64,000 bases of DNA from Neurospora tetraspora. Its lineage: Eukaryota > Ascomycota > Sordariomycetes > Sordariales > Sordariaceae. Under the pieces are notes generated by a model that did not search any database, had not been told where the DNA came from, and saw only the letters and a list, made by a program, of their open reading frames with translations. The stretch is taken from contig NW_026944389.1 of NCBI RefSeq assembly GCF_033439725.1, positions 3,038,001 to 3,102,000 of the forward strand, in the 5' to 3' direction. This document shows, piece after piece, positions 47,691-59,766 of this stretch (its first letter is position 1; each line of letters starts with the position of its first letter). The translations under genes and the position numbers were made by a program.

Positions 47691-49495
47691 CCTCAAGGCA
47701 GCAGGGAGGTTTGCGCGTCGGACGGATGCCCCCTTGTTAGTTGGAAGGATGCTGACACATTTATTATTGTATGTTCAAGCCAACGATCTTGTAAGTGGAC
47801 CATCGGTGAATCGGCGTTAAGCATGGCCTAGCCGGTTTAGATAGTGTTTTTGGTAGTGACTTCATACTGAGCACTAACATAGGGATCTCGATGGCACCAA
47901 TTACAGATCTGGACGAACACGAATCCGCGGGCGAAACAGACCGCTCACTTGGCCACCCACCTGACCAGCCCATATGAGGTTTTGTTGAAGAAGCTGTGGC
48001 CAGCACAGCCAGTTGCAAAGTTCCCGCCTCCCAACGAAGGCTGAAAAGATCCGGAGGTTCCTTCGTCAGCTTCCCAATTCGTTGGGATCGCAGCCGGGGA
48101 TGGGAATTGTTATTGGCGACCATTTGCCCGCAGTCTTTGATTCTTCCAATGGATTCATCCATTGTCATTGTTAGTGTTCCCATCTCCCTTCCAACCTCAA
48201 AATCCAAAAGCCCAGTGCGGCCGATGCGGTCCAGTGCCCGCAATTGCCCGCATTTTCCCTCGGAATTAGCGCGTCCCCAGGGCCCGACACCCCGATCACC
48301 TCAACCTCCACAGGCCAGCCCACTTTGTCTCGATTCAGTGCCCCAGATCTGAGGCGATGACGTCTCAACAACTTTTCTGGCTCCGGAACTGGTGTTGCGA
48401 TAAAACCGTAGCTGCGGCATATCATCTCAAAGTTTGTTGACACCTTTCCAGAGTGTTGCTTTCAGTTGGCCAGCTCTTGACATTTGTTCTCAGCTTCCAT
48501 TGCTGCGAAGACAGGTTGCCTTTCCCCGGGCCACTTGGAAAGGAGTGCTCTCCAGAAGCTGCATTGCTTGCATGTGAGAATGTGAAGTCGCGAGCCAAAA
48601 AGCCCAACCCAACAACAGTAATTCCCCACTTCTTTGAAGGTACTCGTCAAGTACCGTGAATCGCGCTATTCTCGCTTGTCAAAAAGGGTACCCTGGAAGT
48701 ATCTTGATGACCTGCAGCAATGACATAACGGCGCAGAAACTAGAATCCCCTTTTTTTCTGGTTTCTTTGGATCCCTTCTCCCCAACATCCAGATACTTCG
48801 CGGTTCGGCTTCTCAGGACGGGAAGCGTTCAGCGTAAACCAAATAAACAATTACAACTTTTAAAGCCCCTTTTAACATCAGTATCAGGGTATAAGTCGTG
48901 CGTGCAGTGGTCTGAGGCGGTCAAGACAAAACCCTTAGACTTGTGAAAACCGGTGACGCAGTGTCCGGTCCCTTCCAAAACACGCCTAGAAAGAAGGGAA
49001 GGATTCCCCAGGTAGCGGTCAACTAGTCAGAGCCTGTCCATTCTAGCTTCTTCTCAACAGATTCCAGACGGTCCATTTCATCCTATTCTCGACAGGCATC
49101 ACAGCTTTTCTATTCAGACCAAACAAACATCACCAAGAGTCGCACAAGGCTGACACCGGTCGAGTCCGCGCATTGCTACCTCTACGCATCCGTGACAGTG
49201 ACAGGGGCTTCCCGCGGACACCCGAACGCGCATTGCGCAAAACCCTTCCCGCTTTGGACTCTACATCGAACAAGTCCGACCACCGACCACCCGCTTTGGG
49301 CAGACATGCTGCCGTGACACTTTGGGTTAGACGACTGCCGATAATAATACCCTATTCCTCCGATTCCGCGGCCGGGCCGACGTCCAACCTTTCCCTCGGA
49401 CACCGAGCCAGCACTGCGCGCATCCCTCGCGCTCCCCCGACTGACGAGTTACCGTCCGGGCCACATAAAAAAGCAGGGAACACACGGTCACAACC
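47691..49495. other. Intergenic, divergent upstream regions
   Basis: About 1.8 kb between the alpha/beta hydrolase (-) and spo7 (+). It holds both promoters. No coding region seen. Confidence 0.55.
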
Positions 49496-50842
49496 ATGGC
49501 GGACGCACTCGACTCCATCGTCAAGGGTGCGCCGATGCCCCAAGACCTCCCTCACCTCAACAACCTCAACAGGGCCATCAGCGGCACCACCCCGATCGCC
49601 TCGTCGTCGAATGCGCCCTCGACACCCACCAAGGGCAGCCATAATGGCGGCGCTGGCGCCAGCAGCGATCCGCTCAGCCACACGCCCTCGTCGCCGTCCA
49701 TGATCTACCTGAACCTGCTCATCCTCGAAGCCTCGCTGCGGGCGCAATACCTGGAGCTGCGCGCCCGCCGCCGCCACCACACTTTTTTCTTGGTCCTTCT
49801 GGGCCTGTGGACGGCCGGGTTCGGGTACGCCCTTTTCTTAGCCCCGCGCGAGGACGGCAGCGGCGTCGGCGGCAGTGTGTACTGGGTCGTCGAGACGGGC
49901 GAGAAGGTCTGTTTCCTGGGAGGCATCATGACGGGCGTGCTCGTCTGGGCCACGGGCATCTGGGAGCGCGGCGTGCGCTGGCCCCGCCGCTGGCTGACGG
50001 TTAGCAACCGCGGCCTGCGCGGGTTCAACTGCAAGGTGGTGCTGATGAAGAGACCCTGGTGGAAGGAGGCGCTGGGCACCATCGGCTGGTTCTTGACGTA
50101 CGGCTTGTTCTCGAATGCGACGTCGAGCTATCACTATGTGGAGCCGGCTATCTTGAAGGAGGTGGACAGGGAGTTGGGGTTGAGTGGGCATGGGCACCCG
50201 ACGTTGCCGGTTGTGAACGTGGGTCACGATATGGAAAAGGGAGGACACGAAGAGGATTTGAGCCCCGGAGACGATTACGTTAAGCTGCTGTTACTGGCGA
50301 AGCCGTTCAGTCCCACATTCAGAGAGAACTGGGAGCTGTACAGAAGCGAGTATTGGGAGAAGGAGAACGAGCGGCGCGCGCTGTTGAGGGCCAAGCTCAA
50401 GGAACGCGATCGCAAGCTGCGCAAGCAGACTGGCGGCTGGTTCTGGTGGCTTCCCTGGCGACGGACCGCAAAGACTCAGCATCACCATCACCATCACGGC
50501 AGCTCCGTGTCCGAAAAGGCACTTCATCCTCGCGCCGCGGCCGTGTCGAGTGAACTCAGGCGTACTAGAAGTACCAGCACGAGGAGGGGAAGCATGAACG
50601 GAAGTGCTTTGCGCAGCACGACACCGACACCGTCGTCAAGGGGCGAGCATGATGAGCCCGGGCTGACGAGAAAGGGAACCTTCAGCCTCACGCCGGAGAA
50701 GGTCAGGAGAAAGAAGACGCTGGCTCCTCCTGGTTCGGCAACGAAAACGCGGCCGAGGGTGGAATCCAGGTCCGTGACGCCGGAGAACCCGTCGCCGCTG
50801 GCCAAGGAGAGCAGCCTGGAGCCGGAGGGCACGAACCCATGA
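49496..50842 (+). CDS. spo7: Spo7-like regulatory subunit of the Nem1 phosphatase
   Basis: Nem1-Spo7 sits in the nuclear/ER membrane and activates the phosphatidic-acid phosphatase lipin (Pah1), setting the balance between phospholipid and triacylglycerol synthesis. Single exon, 448 residues. Ser/Thr-rich N terminus, then the family segment MIYLNLLILEASLRAQYLELRARRRHHTF, TM1 at about 95-118 (FFLVLLGLWTAGFGYALFLAP), TM2 at about 136-158 (KVCFLGGIMTGVLVWATGIW), and conserved RWLTVSNRGLRGFNCKVV and WWKEALGTIGWFLTYGLF. The fungal C-terminal extension (from about residue 300) is basic and Ser-rich and includes six consecutive histidines (329-334). Start context AACCATGGC is good. Yeast Spo7 is shorter, ending soon after the membrane part. 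Confidence 0.93.
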   Translation: MADALDSIVKGAPMPQDLPHLNNLNRAISGTTPIASSSNAPSTPTKGSHNGGAGASSDPLSHTPSSPSMIYLNLLILEASLRAQYLELRARRRHHTFFLVLLGLWTAGFGYALFLAPREDGSGVGGSVYWVVETGEKVCFLGGIMTGVLVWATGIWERGVRWPRRWLTVSNRGLRGFNCKVVLMKRPWWKEALGTIGWFLTYGLFSNATSSYHYVEPAILKEVDRELGLSGHGHPTLPVVNVGHDMEKGGHEEDLSPGDDYVKLLLLAKPFSPTFRENWELYRSEYWEKENERRALLRAKLKERDRKLRKQTGGWFWWLPWRRTAKTQHHHHHHGSSVSEKALHPRAAAVSSELRRTRSTSTRRGSMNGSALRSTTPTPSSRGEHDEPGLTRKGTFSLTPEKVRRKKTLAPPGSATKTRPRVESRSVTPENPSPLAKESSLEPEGTNP

Positions 50843-51949
50843 ATAAGGCGCACTTGTAGACGGAGGATACTTATTGAGTACTTGACGAAGTTCATTGAGA
50901 GTTTACGACGGGATCACGACGCAACGTGTATTATGCAGCCTGGCCATGTTATCTGTAATGGTGGAGTGTATTTTGCGTGGGAGTATTGTTAGATAGATGT
51001 TCTACCAGGCACATCTCGACGTCGGCTTTCTGTTTGCAACTGCTTGAACGTCCCTTTACTCCTGTGATCATGATAAGGTGACGGTCAAGCCCAGGGTACG
51101 CTGGTGCTTGGAGACCTTCAAGGTTCTCATTTTTCAGGGGCTGAAGCTTCACTGGGTGGCGGGCACCTGCGGCCTGGGCCGATGGTCAAGCTGCAGGGTC
51201 TACAGTGCGGTCAATTGTGCCTGCGCCTGCATTTTAATTGTCCCCTGCGTCTGGGCTTTGTTTGTTAACAAAAGCCAGCGTGATTCACACAGTAGTTTGC
51301 TAAGAAATCATCTGATCAAGCCAAGGTATGCAGGTTCATCTTGTCTGACTTTCGCCGTCGACTGCCTTTCCAGGTTCCCTTCACGAGACTTGTGAATAGA
51401 ATGAGATGAAAAGTGCTTCCAGGTCCTATCATTCTCAAGTGAATGCAAGAACGCTCGCGGGCCGAAGAACCTTCACCTGTCATTGTTCTTCCCACTAGGT
51501 ATCGTTTGCCCAAGACCGCCTAGCGCATGCCACGTTATTAGTACAAGTACAGTGGTACTTTAGGTTTTCCAGGCATCAACCTCCACGATCCACCTTTTAC
51601 ATATCAACACAGGAAGTTGACCATCTATCCAGATCTCTTCCCGTCAAGATATGAACCAACTCGCAAAAACCGGAGCTCGGCAACACTTCTACTAATCTCT
51701 GAGCCTCGCCTGCAATTTACCGACTTCTTCCCAGTCGAGACTAATTCCTTCTCACTTCGCGAGCCGAGGTCCTCCTCGTCGACAGCACATCACCGGCTGA
51801 CCCAGGCCTCACCAAATCTCAACCAACAACGACAAGAAACCACATCCACATCTTCCACCGGCTCACAGCTAGCTCTTTCAAGAAACAAGACATCTCTCAC
51901 CACCACCCTCTCAACCTCAAACCACACAACCCCCCTCTCAAAACCCAAA
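50843..51949. other. Intergenic, upstream of the phosphatase gene
   Basis: Between spo7 and the dual-specificity phosphatase, both on the plus strand. The phosphatase frame is open upstream to about 51617 but without an ATG, so it is treated as leader. Nothing else is seen. Confidence 0.5.
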
Positions 51950-52398
51950 ATGCAACAAAACGCACCTCACACCCCCTCCCCGGGGTCCCTCATCCGCGAG
52001 TCCGGGTCCATAACCCGCGCCGCCCCCTACGACACCCGCCCGCCCTCCCCTCCCACAGTCGACATCCCCGCCACGCGCGCCATGGGCCGCACCTCGGTGG
52101 TGATCACCCCTTCGCCGCGCAACCTCGACCCTGCCCTGTTCAATCTCGACTCGGATTATAGTCAGATAATCACCCACGGCCTGCGCCCGCAAGAAGCGCT
52201 CGACCAGGCTTCCATCTGGGAGTACTCGGCCCGCCGGTCGGCGCAGAAGGTTATTGACCCTTCGCTTTACCTGGGTCCGCTTAGTGTGGTGCGGGATAGG
52301 GAGTTTATGATGAAAGAAAAGGTGACGATGGTGGTGGTGGTGAGGGATCGGATTGTTGGACTTTCAGGACTTATGGGAGGACTTGGACTTGTGGGAGG

Positions 52399-52446
<48 letters not shown>

Positions 52447-53101
52447 GAAGAAGGACGGGCAAGGGGGGGTTCCGCCTACCGTTCCGACGCTGGGACCGGC
52501 AGCCAAAAAAGTCACCGAGGAGCTTGGGATCCAAGTGGAGGCGGTGGGGGTTAGTGGGTTGCAAGAGCTGATCAGGGAGTTTCCGAAGCTGAACGAGAAG
52601 ATTGTTCGGCACCTGGTCCAAGTACACAGGCGGAGTTCTGGCTCCCAGACGGGCAAAGTGCTGGTGTGTTGCGAGACGGGGAATGATCGGTCGGCAGCGG
52701 TGGTGGTGGCTTACTTGATTGAGGTCTGGGGAGCGGGACTGATCGAGGCGCTTAGGTTTGTGCTGTACAGACGGTTCTGTGTGGCGTGGGATGATGATAC
52801 GAGGCGGTATCTCAAGAACTATGAGGACATTTTGATGGCGAAGAGGACGGGTTGGCAGGATCAGGAGGCCAATGATAGGGACGCTGCTGCTGCTGCGGAT
52901 GAGAGGAGGATGAACAAGTTGAAGAGGCAGTTGGCGGCTGTGGGTTTTTATTCTGATGATGACGATGATGATGATGAGATGTGGGACAGATACAAGAACT
53001 CCAGCAGCTCGTCCGAAGAGGCATCTCATCAAGCGCGAGGGAGAAACTTTGCGCCCTTTGTGGAGCGGCCGCCCCGTGTGGAGGGACGCAGAAACAACTG
53101 A
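51950..53101 (+). CDS. Dual-specificity protein phosphatase-like protein
   Basis: Single exon, 383 residues. A disordered N terminus is followed by the family entry ALDQASIWEYSARRSAQKVIDPSLYLGPLSVVRD and the catalytic loop C241-ETGND-R247-S, a complete CX5R signature. Residue 240 before it is Cys where most members have His. A helix follows (AAVVVAYLIEVWGAGLIEALRFVLYRRFCVAWDDDTRRYLKNYEDIL), as in STYX/dual-specificity folds. A polyglutamine tract (residues 151-166, encoded by (CAA)15CAG) and a Lys/Gly-rich stretch interrupt the catalytic domain ahead of the loop, and an acidic Asp run lies near the C terminus. Start is the first ATG in the frame; upstream codons lack one. Target proteins cannot be inferred. 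Confidence 0.83.
52400..52447 (+). repeat. CAA microsatellite encoding Q16
   Basis: Fifteen CAA codons and one CAG, perfect, within the phosphatase domain. Replication slippage would change length without a frameshift. Confidence 0.95.
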
Positions 53102-54458
53102 ACGAGGGTGGAAGCAAGTCAAGCTAGTCTATGGCTTCAAGTGCCATCAACGACCTAGCGGATGATGAGAGATGTCGACCGAAGATGGCATATCGAAAGA
53201 GAGAGGGGTTGAACAGAAGTAGTACTAGAAAAAGTACGTTATTTGCCCCTTTACCTTGTTGCTCTCTGCGTTGCTCATTAAAGGGTTGATATAGTAGTTA
53301 CTATCCTTCATACCCATGCAATTTTTTGTTTTCGTTCATTAAGATGCGTAAGGGGTCGAGGAAAAGTCGATGGACCATAGGTGATACATGCTAATACAAT
53401 ATTATGAAGTTTCCATGTCAATAGGAGTATGCGACTTCCAGGTCTCAACACATATCAGAGTGCTTTCCAATTGTGATCGTCCCTCGTTGCTTCCAGCGAG
53501 GCTGTCGAACACATCCTCCTCCTCGAAATGGAACTCCCATATGCTTCCATTGCCATTTTACAACAACGCTGCTCTTGTTGAACCATGGAAACACTTAAAA
53601 TTACGGAACACGGTGGGAGTGTCAGACATCGGATGAAATCCCACGATGACCCATCAACGAACCTTGACGGTCTGAAAAATTCCGATAACAGACCGTCATG
53701 AATACTTTCGCGTCCATTCACTTGCTCGTCCTCTGACACACGCGTTTGCAACGACCAAACTCTCGTCTTCAGACGTACTTCTTACTACGTCACGCCTCAA
53801 CGAGCAACACTCTTCAACATTCGCTTTTCTTCTGTCCGTCTCAACAACCTGTCGCTATTGATGGTCACCTGGGGTGTATTGTCCCAACTCTGAAACGGCG
53901 CGCTTCTTGAATATCAGGCAGGCAAACAAAACCAGAAGATACAATACGCAAGTGACAACTTACGGACCTTATTCCAGGCGACTGTCTTTTCAGAAACATT
54001 TCAGCCTCGTTACCCTTCGCTACCTTTTACAGCCTCCCTCAAGCCTTTAGCTTCCTCTTCCATAGCAAATATCTGGCTTGCTCAACAAAGGTGAGTTGCC
54101 TTCCACCTACCCACAAACCCGCCCATCAACCGAAACAAAAGCCAAACAGAACTGCACACATCCAGCTGACAGTTTTGTAGACAACAGGACGGGCGAAACT
54201 TGACGGAAAGAGAACCTACCAGAGAAAAGAAGAGGATCAACAGCCATTACTAGGTCTCGCAGGTGAACACCTCCCTCCTGTTCTCTGGCAAAGGTTTAAC
54301 ACGAGAGTAACTCAACTGTCACCCGCAACTCGTCGACAGTCGCGTCCTTGCTATTCTCACCCTGCAACCTACTATCCTTTCACCACAACAACAACAACCT
54401 AAACCAACCACTCAACTCCTTCTATCACCCTCCATCAGCAGCACCACCAACCACCAAA
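53102..54458. other. Intergenic, upstream of the 54.5-58.1 kb gene
   Basis: About 1.36 kb. Pyrimidine- and CAA-rich near the end, like a transcribed leader. At about 54090 and 54181 there are GTGAG and TAG-type splice-like signals, so a 5' UTR intron is possible. No coding region seen. Confidence 0.5.
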
Positions 54459-57400
54459 ATGGCCTCCCAACGCCCCCAGCGCAACCGCCGTCCACCCGTC
54501 TTCTACGGCCACGAGGAGGAAGACACTTTCACCGACTTCGAGGCCCCCTCGCATCCTCGCAGACCCATCGACACCCGCCTGCCCTTCGACCCTCAACTTG
54601 TCGAGGAATGCGCCTTCCCTTCTCTCGACCCGGTCACCCACGGCGGGCCGGGGCCGAGCGAGGTGTACAAGGTCTACCGGCAGGTGAGACGCGAACAAGA
54701 AATTAAGCGGATGGTGGAGTATGGGCCCTGGTACCATGAGCGTATTGCGATATTGAGTCTGAGGAAGCAAGTGGTGGGGCGTAGGGATGTTGGCGAGTTT
54801 CCCGGCGACGCGGTTGATAATAGAAGCAGGGGAAGGTCGCGCGGTGTTAGTGTTTTGTATGCCGATACCGACGAAGATAGGCGTAGGTGGGAGAAGAGTC
54901 GAGAGCAGGAGTTTCTTTGGGCGGTTGGTGAGTCTTCCTCTGAAGGAGAGGAAGAGGAAGAGGAAGAAGAGGAGGAGGAGGAGAAGGAGGAGGAGGAAGA
55001 CAAGATTCAGCAAAGGGATATGGACGTCAGGACGTCGAGACTGATGTTCAGCGTGAGGAACACGAATCATAAGAAGCAAAAAGAAGCGGTGGCTGCTGTC
55101 GAGAGGGCTAGGCTAAGTCGCGCTCAGAGTCAGGCCAGCAGCCATGGGCAGGTGAGTCCGGTACTGCCTTTGGTTTCAGCGTTGGCGACTGCGGAAGGGG
55201 GAAATCAAAGGGATGCCGATGGGGATACGGTTATGGGCGGTGGGAGTTCGTCTCACTTAACCAGACAGCTTGTCGAGTCTCTCCCCAAACCGCGGTGGGC
55301 CTTTACGATATCCATTCGGGCAAAGAGTCCTCGACGGCCGACAGCAGCAGAAAAGGGCAAAGGAAAAGAGATTGTGCCCGGGGAGGTTTCCCGGAATCAC
55401 AGTACGTTTGGGCCTGCGCAGCCGCCCCAAGAGACCAACATGGGCGTTCATGGTAATGATCTCAGAAGAGAGCATTCGACAGTGATGGTGAGTTTTGACA
55501 ATCAACTTTCCCTATGAAATGTCAGCTAACCAGATTCATTGGGCAGGTACTGAATACAGCATGCGTAGCGGTTCCCGACTGGCCCTCTCTGCCTGCCAAT
55601 ATCCAATACCTCACAACCTACCTTCTGACAGCTGTCCATGTACCGCCATACTCCTTCGCGCAGCTGAGCACGCTGTTGTCCCTCTCCTCCGACGAGATCA
55701 TATCTCTCTTGTATTTGATCAACCAAGAAACTCGCAAGATGATCGTCCTAGACAACCTCAACCGACAGCTCGCCGCAATCGAGGATATTAATGCAATCCG
55801 CGACGCTCTAGACCGCCTCAAGCCGCAAGGTCTTGTCACCGACTCCGTATCCTCCGAGGATATCCGCCAGGGTCAAGCGTTCTTGCGGTTCATGGGCCTG
55901 CACGAAGTGGCGGAGTGGTTGGCGGAGTACATGGGGGTCAGCAACAGCTGGGACGACGACGAAGGGCGATATGTCATCAAGATTAACGGGCGGCTTCTGG
56001 ACGGGGATATACCGGCTGAAGTGGCCGGTAATGTGTTGAGACGCATCTGGAGGGAGGAGCAAGAAAGGGCGAGCAGGATCGAGAACGCCAGAAGAGTAGA
56101 GGCAGCAAGAGCATCGATGCAACCGCCACCGCCGGGCCTGGTGAATCGCTCGGTCCTGGAGCTTACAGACAGGAGCGCTGACAACGGCAATGTTTTGACC
56201 GTTCAGGAGGCGGAACAGGCGGCGAGAAGGCTTGCTGACTTGGAGCTGTTGGTTCCGGAGTCAGATCACTATACGGTCAGTTTGAACGGCGAATCCGTGC
56301 ACTTAGAGGAGGGCCTGCAAGCGCGGCGAATTTGGAATGAGGAGCTGGAAGCCATGCGGCAGGCTCGAAGGCAAAACGCAATGGCACCTCCGGCTAGGCC
56401 GGCATTGAGGAGTAACCAGGAAAGACAACCGTCAAGGCCGACACTCGATCAAGTGGCGGGGAGTCTCGTTGGTAACCGAAAAGAGCATAGGCAAGGAGTT
56501 GGAGAGACATCAAGAGCTGAGAAGAGAACACACAGAGACGGACAATCCAGGGATCAAGCGACCCTTGCGCAGCAGCCCCTTCCTTCCACTGCAGCGATAC
56601 CCTCTGCTCCTGTTCCGATGGACATTAACTCAAACACAAGCAGGACGACGAAGCATGATAAAGAACAGCAACGGAAGGGACACCCCTCGTCATCGGCCAA
56701 TGAAGCAGACCAGGAAACCCAATCTCGTAATTCACCAACGAACGACTACTTGCTGTCCATCGGCATCGATCTTTCCCTTCACAAACCACCACCGGTCGAA
56801 ACATCCTCGGGGTCACCCACCCTCGAAGAAAGAACCGCCGCATTTCTGGCGGCCAACAAGGCCACACTTGCCGCCATAGACAAGGAAGACGAAAAGGAAG
56901 CTCGTCGCCGAAGACGGCAACCGGCACAGGTTCATGCTCATGATGACGAGCCAACCATCCCCGCCTACGGTTTACGTAATGTCAGTGAGGCTCGTACCTT
57001 ACGAAGTAACAGTGTATACAGTTCTCGGCTTCCCAGCAAGGCACCTTCCGTTGTGCCAGCCGCGCCTACAACAATTAGAACAACCAGAGGTAATCGCCAT
57101 GCGAGCACCGTTGCTAACCCTTCTAGCTCCGCACATGAAACTCGCAGGGGACAGGAAGGGATGAGTAGAGAGGAAGGCCCGGGGCAGCCAGTAGAGGAAA
57201 GAAGTCAGAACAACAGAGTGAGAAGGGATGCTCGAAGACAAGTGAAGAACCCAGAAACTGCAATGGAAAGAGAACCGGAACAACCGAGGAAGCCGCAAGC
57301 TGCTACAGAGGCAGGGGCCTCGAATGATACCCCTCACCGGTATGCTCTTGCTGGTGATGGGAGCTCCAGACCTGTGATAACAGCAGCGACGACCCAAAAG

Positions 57401-58123
57401 GAGGAGACACAGCCAGTCGCAGTTGCAACTCCTCCCGCACCCAAAACTCCGGCTTCGCAAAAGAAGACAAAGATCATTCTCAAGATCGGTGGTCGGAGAG
57501 TCAGCCAACCGAGCAACACTTTGACGAATACACCACGATCAGAGCCAATGCACACAAGTCCACTTACCCTTGGGCGGAACTTCTCCGAACCTACGAGACG
57601 TCATCGCGAATTATCACCAGAAAGATCCATCGGTGGCGACGCTACTCTTGATGCAACATCTCGCAGCAGCTTCAATCAATCATTGCCGACACGCCGGAAT
57701 CTTTTTGGAACAACCCGTGAACAGGAACATTCATCGTATCCGACTTCAGGGACACCGACTGCCCCAGATCATATCCAAAGTCAGGCTCCAACTCCGTCCT
57801 TAGGGGTCTTTCGGCATCCTCCGAAAGCTATTCCACAGCAGAGCCATCTGCAAATGCCTTCAACGGCCACCTTTCGGAACTGTCCTTTAACAGAATCTGG
57901 CTCTCATCATCAAACCGAGTTGGGACCTGCTGGTCCTTTGCCGTCTGTCACACCTGCAACGATACCACCTGCCCAAACCATCTCTCCGCAAGTTCTCTCT
58001 CAGGCTGTCGCTGGTAGAGAAAGCCAACAGACCATGCGCGGGAGAGCGACCGAGGAACTTGGAAAGAGGTACGCCACAAGGAGCCAAGTTCACGGCGAGG
58101 AACAAGGAGGAAACGGCTCTTAG
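54459..58123 (+). CDS. Unrecognised large charged protein
   Basis: Family not recognised. Exons 54459-55487 and 55547-58123 give 1201 residues; the 59-bp intron is phase 0 and contains an in-frame stop. Exon 1 encodes a basic start (MASQRPQRNRRPPVFYG), a charged helical part (EVYKVYRQVRREQEIKRMVEY), a long Glu run at about 161-181 and a Ser/Thr-rich end. Exon 2 begins with a leucine-rich helical region (YLTTYLLTAVHVPPYSFAQLSTLLSLSSDEIISLLYLINQE), then two similar charged segments ending in RIWREEQER and RIWNEELEA (about residues 505 and 605), and a long disordered tail rich in Ser, Pro, Thr, Gln and Arg. No membrane segment or signal peptide. Composition suggests a nuclear or cytosolic scaffold; that is inference. 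Start context CCAAAATGGCC is good. Confidence 0.75.
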
Positions 58124-58536
58124 GGATGGCCCACGGAATGGCTAGGTCAGCCTTACGTCTTTCTTACCTACAGGCCAGTTGATTTCACCACAATTTCAAA
58201 CCATATCACAGCTGCGGCGGGAAATTCCTCAAGCATATGGTCATTGAAGACATGCTTCATTCCCAGTTCCGGGTTCAGTGAGCCGTCTCCCTCAAGAAGC
58301 AGCTCAAGTTTTAGGGCAAAACCAAGGTCAAGGACAGCCTCAACCATCTCAATTTCAACATGGGTCTCGCTATTGATCCAAAGCCCTTTCAGCCTTGATT
58401 CAACAATGAATGGCCTTCGGGGAGACACTCAGTTGCTCCCATCTTCGTTACATGGTTTTGATGAACATCGTATTTCTGATCCTTGCTTCATTTCCCGTCC
58501 CCGTTCTAGTGCTAATAGTAGTCTTAGTAGCAAAAT
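58124..58536. other. Intergenic, convergent 3' ends
   Basis: Between the large charged protein (+) and the membrane glycoprotein (-). A minus-strand frame at 58168-58428 is open and oddly protein-like but begins without an ATG (see rejected items). Confidence 0.5.
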
Positions 58537-59766
58537 TCAAGGAAGTTCAATCCTTTCCATCGATCTCCCACCGCCTATCTCGTGTCTCTGCGTTCCCGAT
58601 CCCAATTCCTGTGGCTTTTCCGGGCTGTAAAGCTCTCCTCTCTCCGCAACCGCCTGACCATGCAATTCTTCTACCTTGACCTTTGCTTCCTTGTGCTCTG
58701 ATACCGAATTCGGGGCGGGTTCATCAGCATCAGCGGCCCCCTTTCTTCCCTTCTGCCTTGCCCTCCAAAAGAAGAAGAAACATATGGCAGCAATTGCGAC
58801 TACTGCCACGCCTGCTCCGGCACCTATCCCGGCTAATGCGGTAGCGCCTAGACTTGCCCCTGCTTTTGACTCCTCCTTGCTTATCGGTTCAGCCGAGCTT
58901 GTTTGCGTTTGTGTGCTCGTCGTTGTGGCTCCTCGGTCCAGAGACGAAGTGGATGATGCGGTCGGTAAAGAGACTGTCGACAGTGTTGTTGAAGTTGTGG
59001 AGCCCGTATCAGAGCCACTACCTTCGGTCACCACACCTGTCATGCTAAATACCAAGGCGGGCCCATCTCGGTGGTGATCAATGAATTTGAATGGGACGGA
59101 TTCTGACTGGACAATACTGGCGTACACTGAATCACCTGGAGTGCGACCAGTTAACTGGATTTCACAACCAGTGACGTTGAAACCTTGCGGAAAGGAGAAT
59201 TCCAGCGTAACAGGAATTGTTCCGTTGTAGGCAGGGACGTCATTGTCGTTCAATGCTTGATTGGGCAGCAGATGTAAGGTCAGTAACATGAACAGAAAGT
59301 GATCAAACTCAACTCGGATATTGTCCAGATCCCAATGTCAACTTTGACGGCCGAGAGTAACATTTCCAATTTCCGAAGGGTAAAGAAACTTACCCCATGA
59401 CCCATTCTCCGTTGTGTGCGCCTCATCCTGGTAACAATAGATGTTGAGGATTGGGTCGTCGAACGAACTGATATAATTTACCACCATGGTATCGCCCCAG
59501 TAAAAAATCTCTGGCTCGTGGTTCCCTGTCTTCAGTTTCGGGTACAGAATGCTGGCATACCAATTCTCGATGTATTCGTCGTTGCAGTCGTCACCACAGG
59601 CGGCATGTTTGTTAAGATTGGTCTTTTCGATGGGCGTATCTTCTTGTGAAGGCCTGTTGATCGAGAGAACAGATGCCGTGGATGCAAAAGAGGAATTAAG
59701 CTGCAAGAGCAGGGCCAGCAGTAGAGGTATTGACAATGGCGCGAGGGAGGTTGGCCGGAAATTCAT
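58537..59766 (-). CDS. Single-pass membrane protein with secreted ectodomain
   Basis: Minus-strand exons 59766-59394 and 59255-58537 give 363 residues. A cleavable signal peptide is likely at the start (PLSIPLLLALLLQLNSSFAS, about residues 10-30). The ectodomain has a CGDDC pair, further Cys residues and NxS/T sites (NGS, NGT, NVT), then a Ser/Thr-rich stalk at about 205-250 that could be O-mannosylated. One TM segment lies at about 262-288 (GATALAGIGAGAGVAVVAIA followed by ICFFFFW), with a basic stop-transfer RARQKGRK and a short cytoplasmic tail containing tyrosine in GELYSPEKP. The layout resembles fungal cell-wall sensors of the Wsc/Mid2 kind, but no WSC cysteine domain is visible. The intron ends in CAAG, a less common acceptor, joining ENGSW to ALNDND. 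Confidence 0.78.

Noticed and set aside
49496-50842. Vector contamination suggested by the His6-Gly-Ser-Ser segment
   Set aside because: The tract lies within a continuous fungal gene with normal codon use and no vector sequence on either side.
58168-58428. A minus-strand frame with an amphipathic, protein-like translation (HVEIEMVEAVLDLGFALKL)
   Set aside because: It starts at GTG with no upstream ATG and I could not join it to the flanking gene. It may be a relic, but there is no supporting homology.
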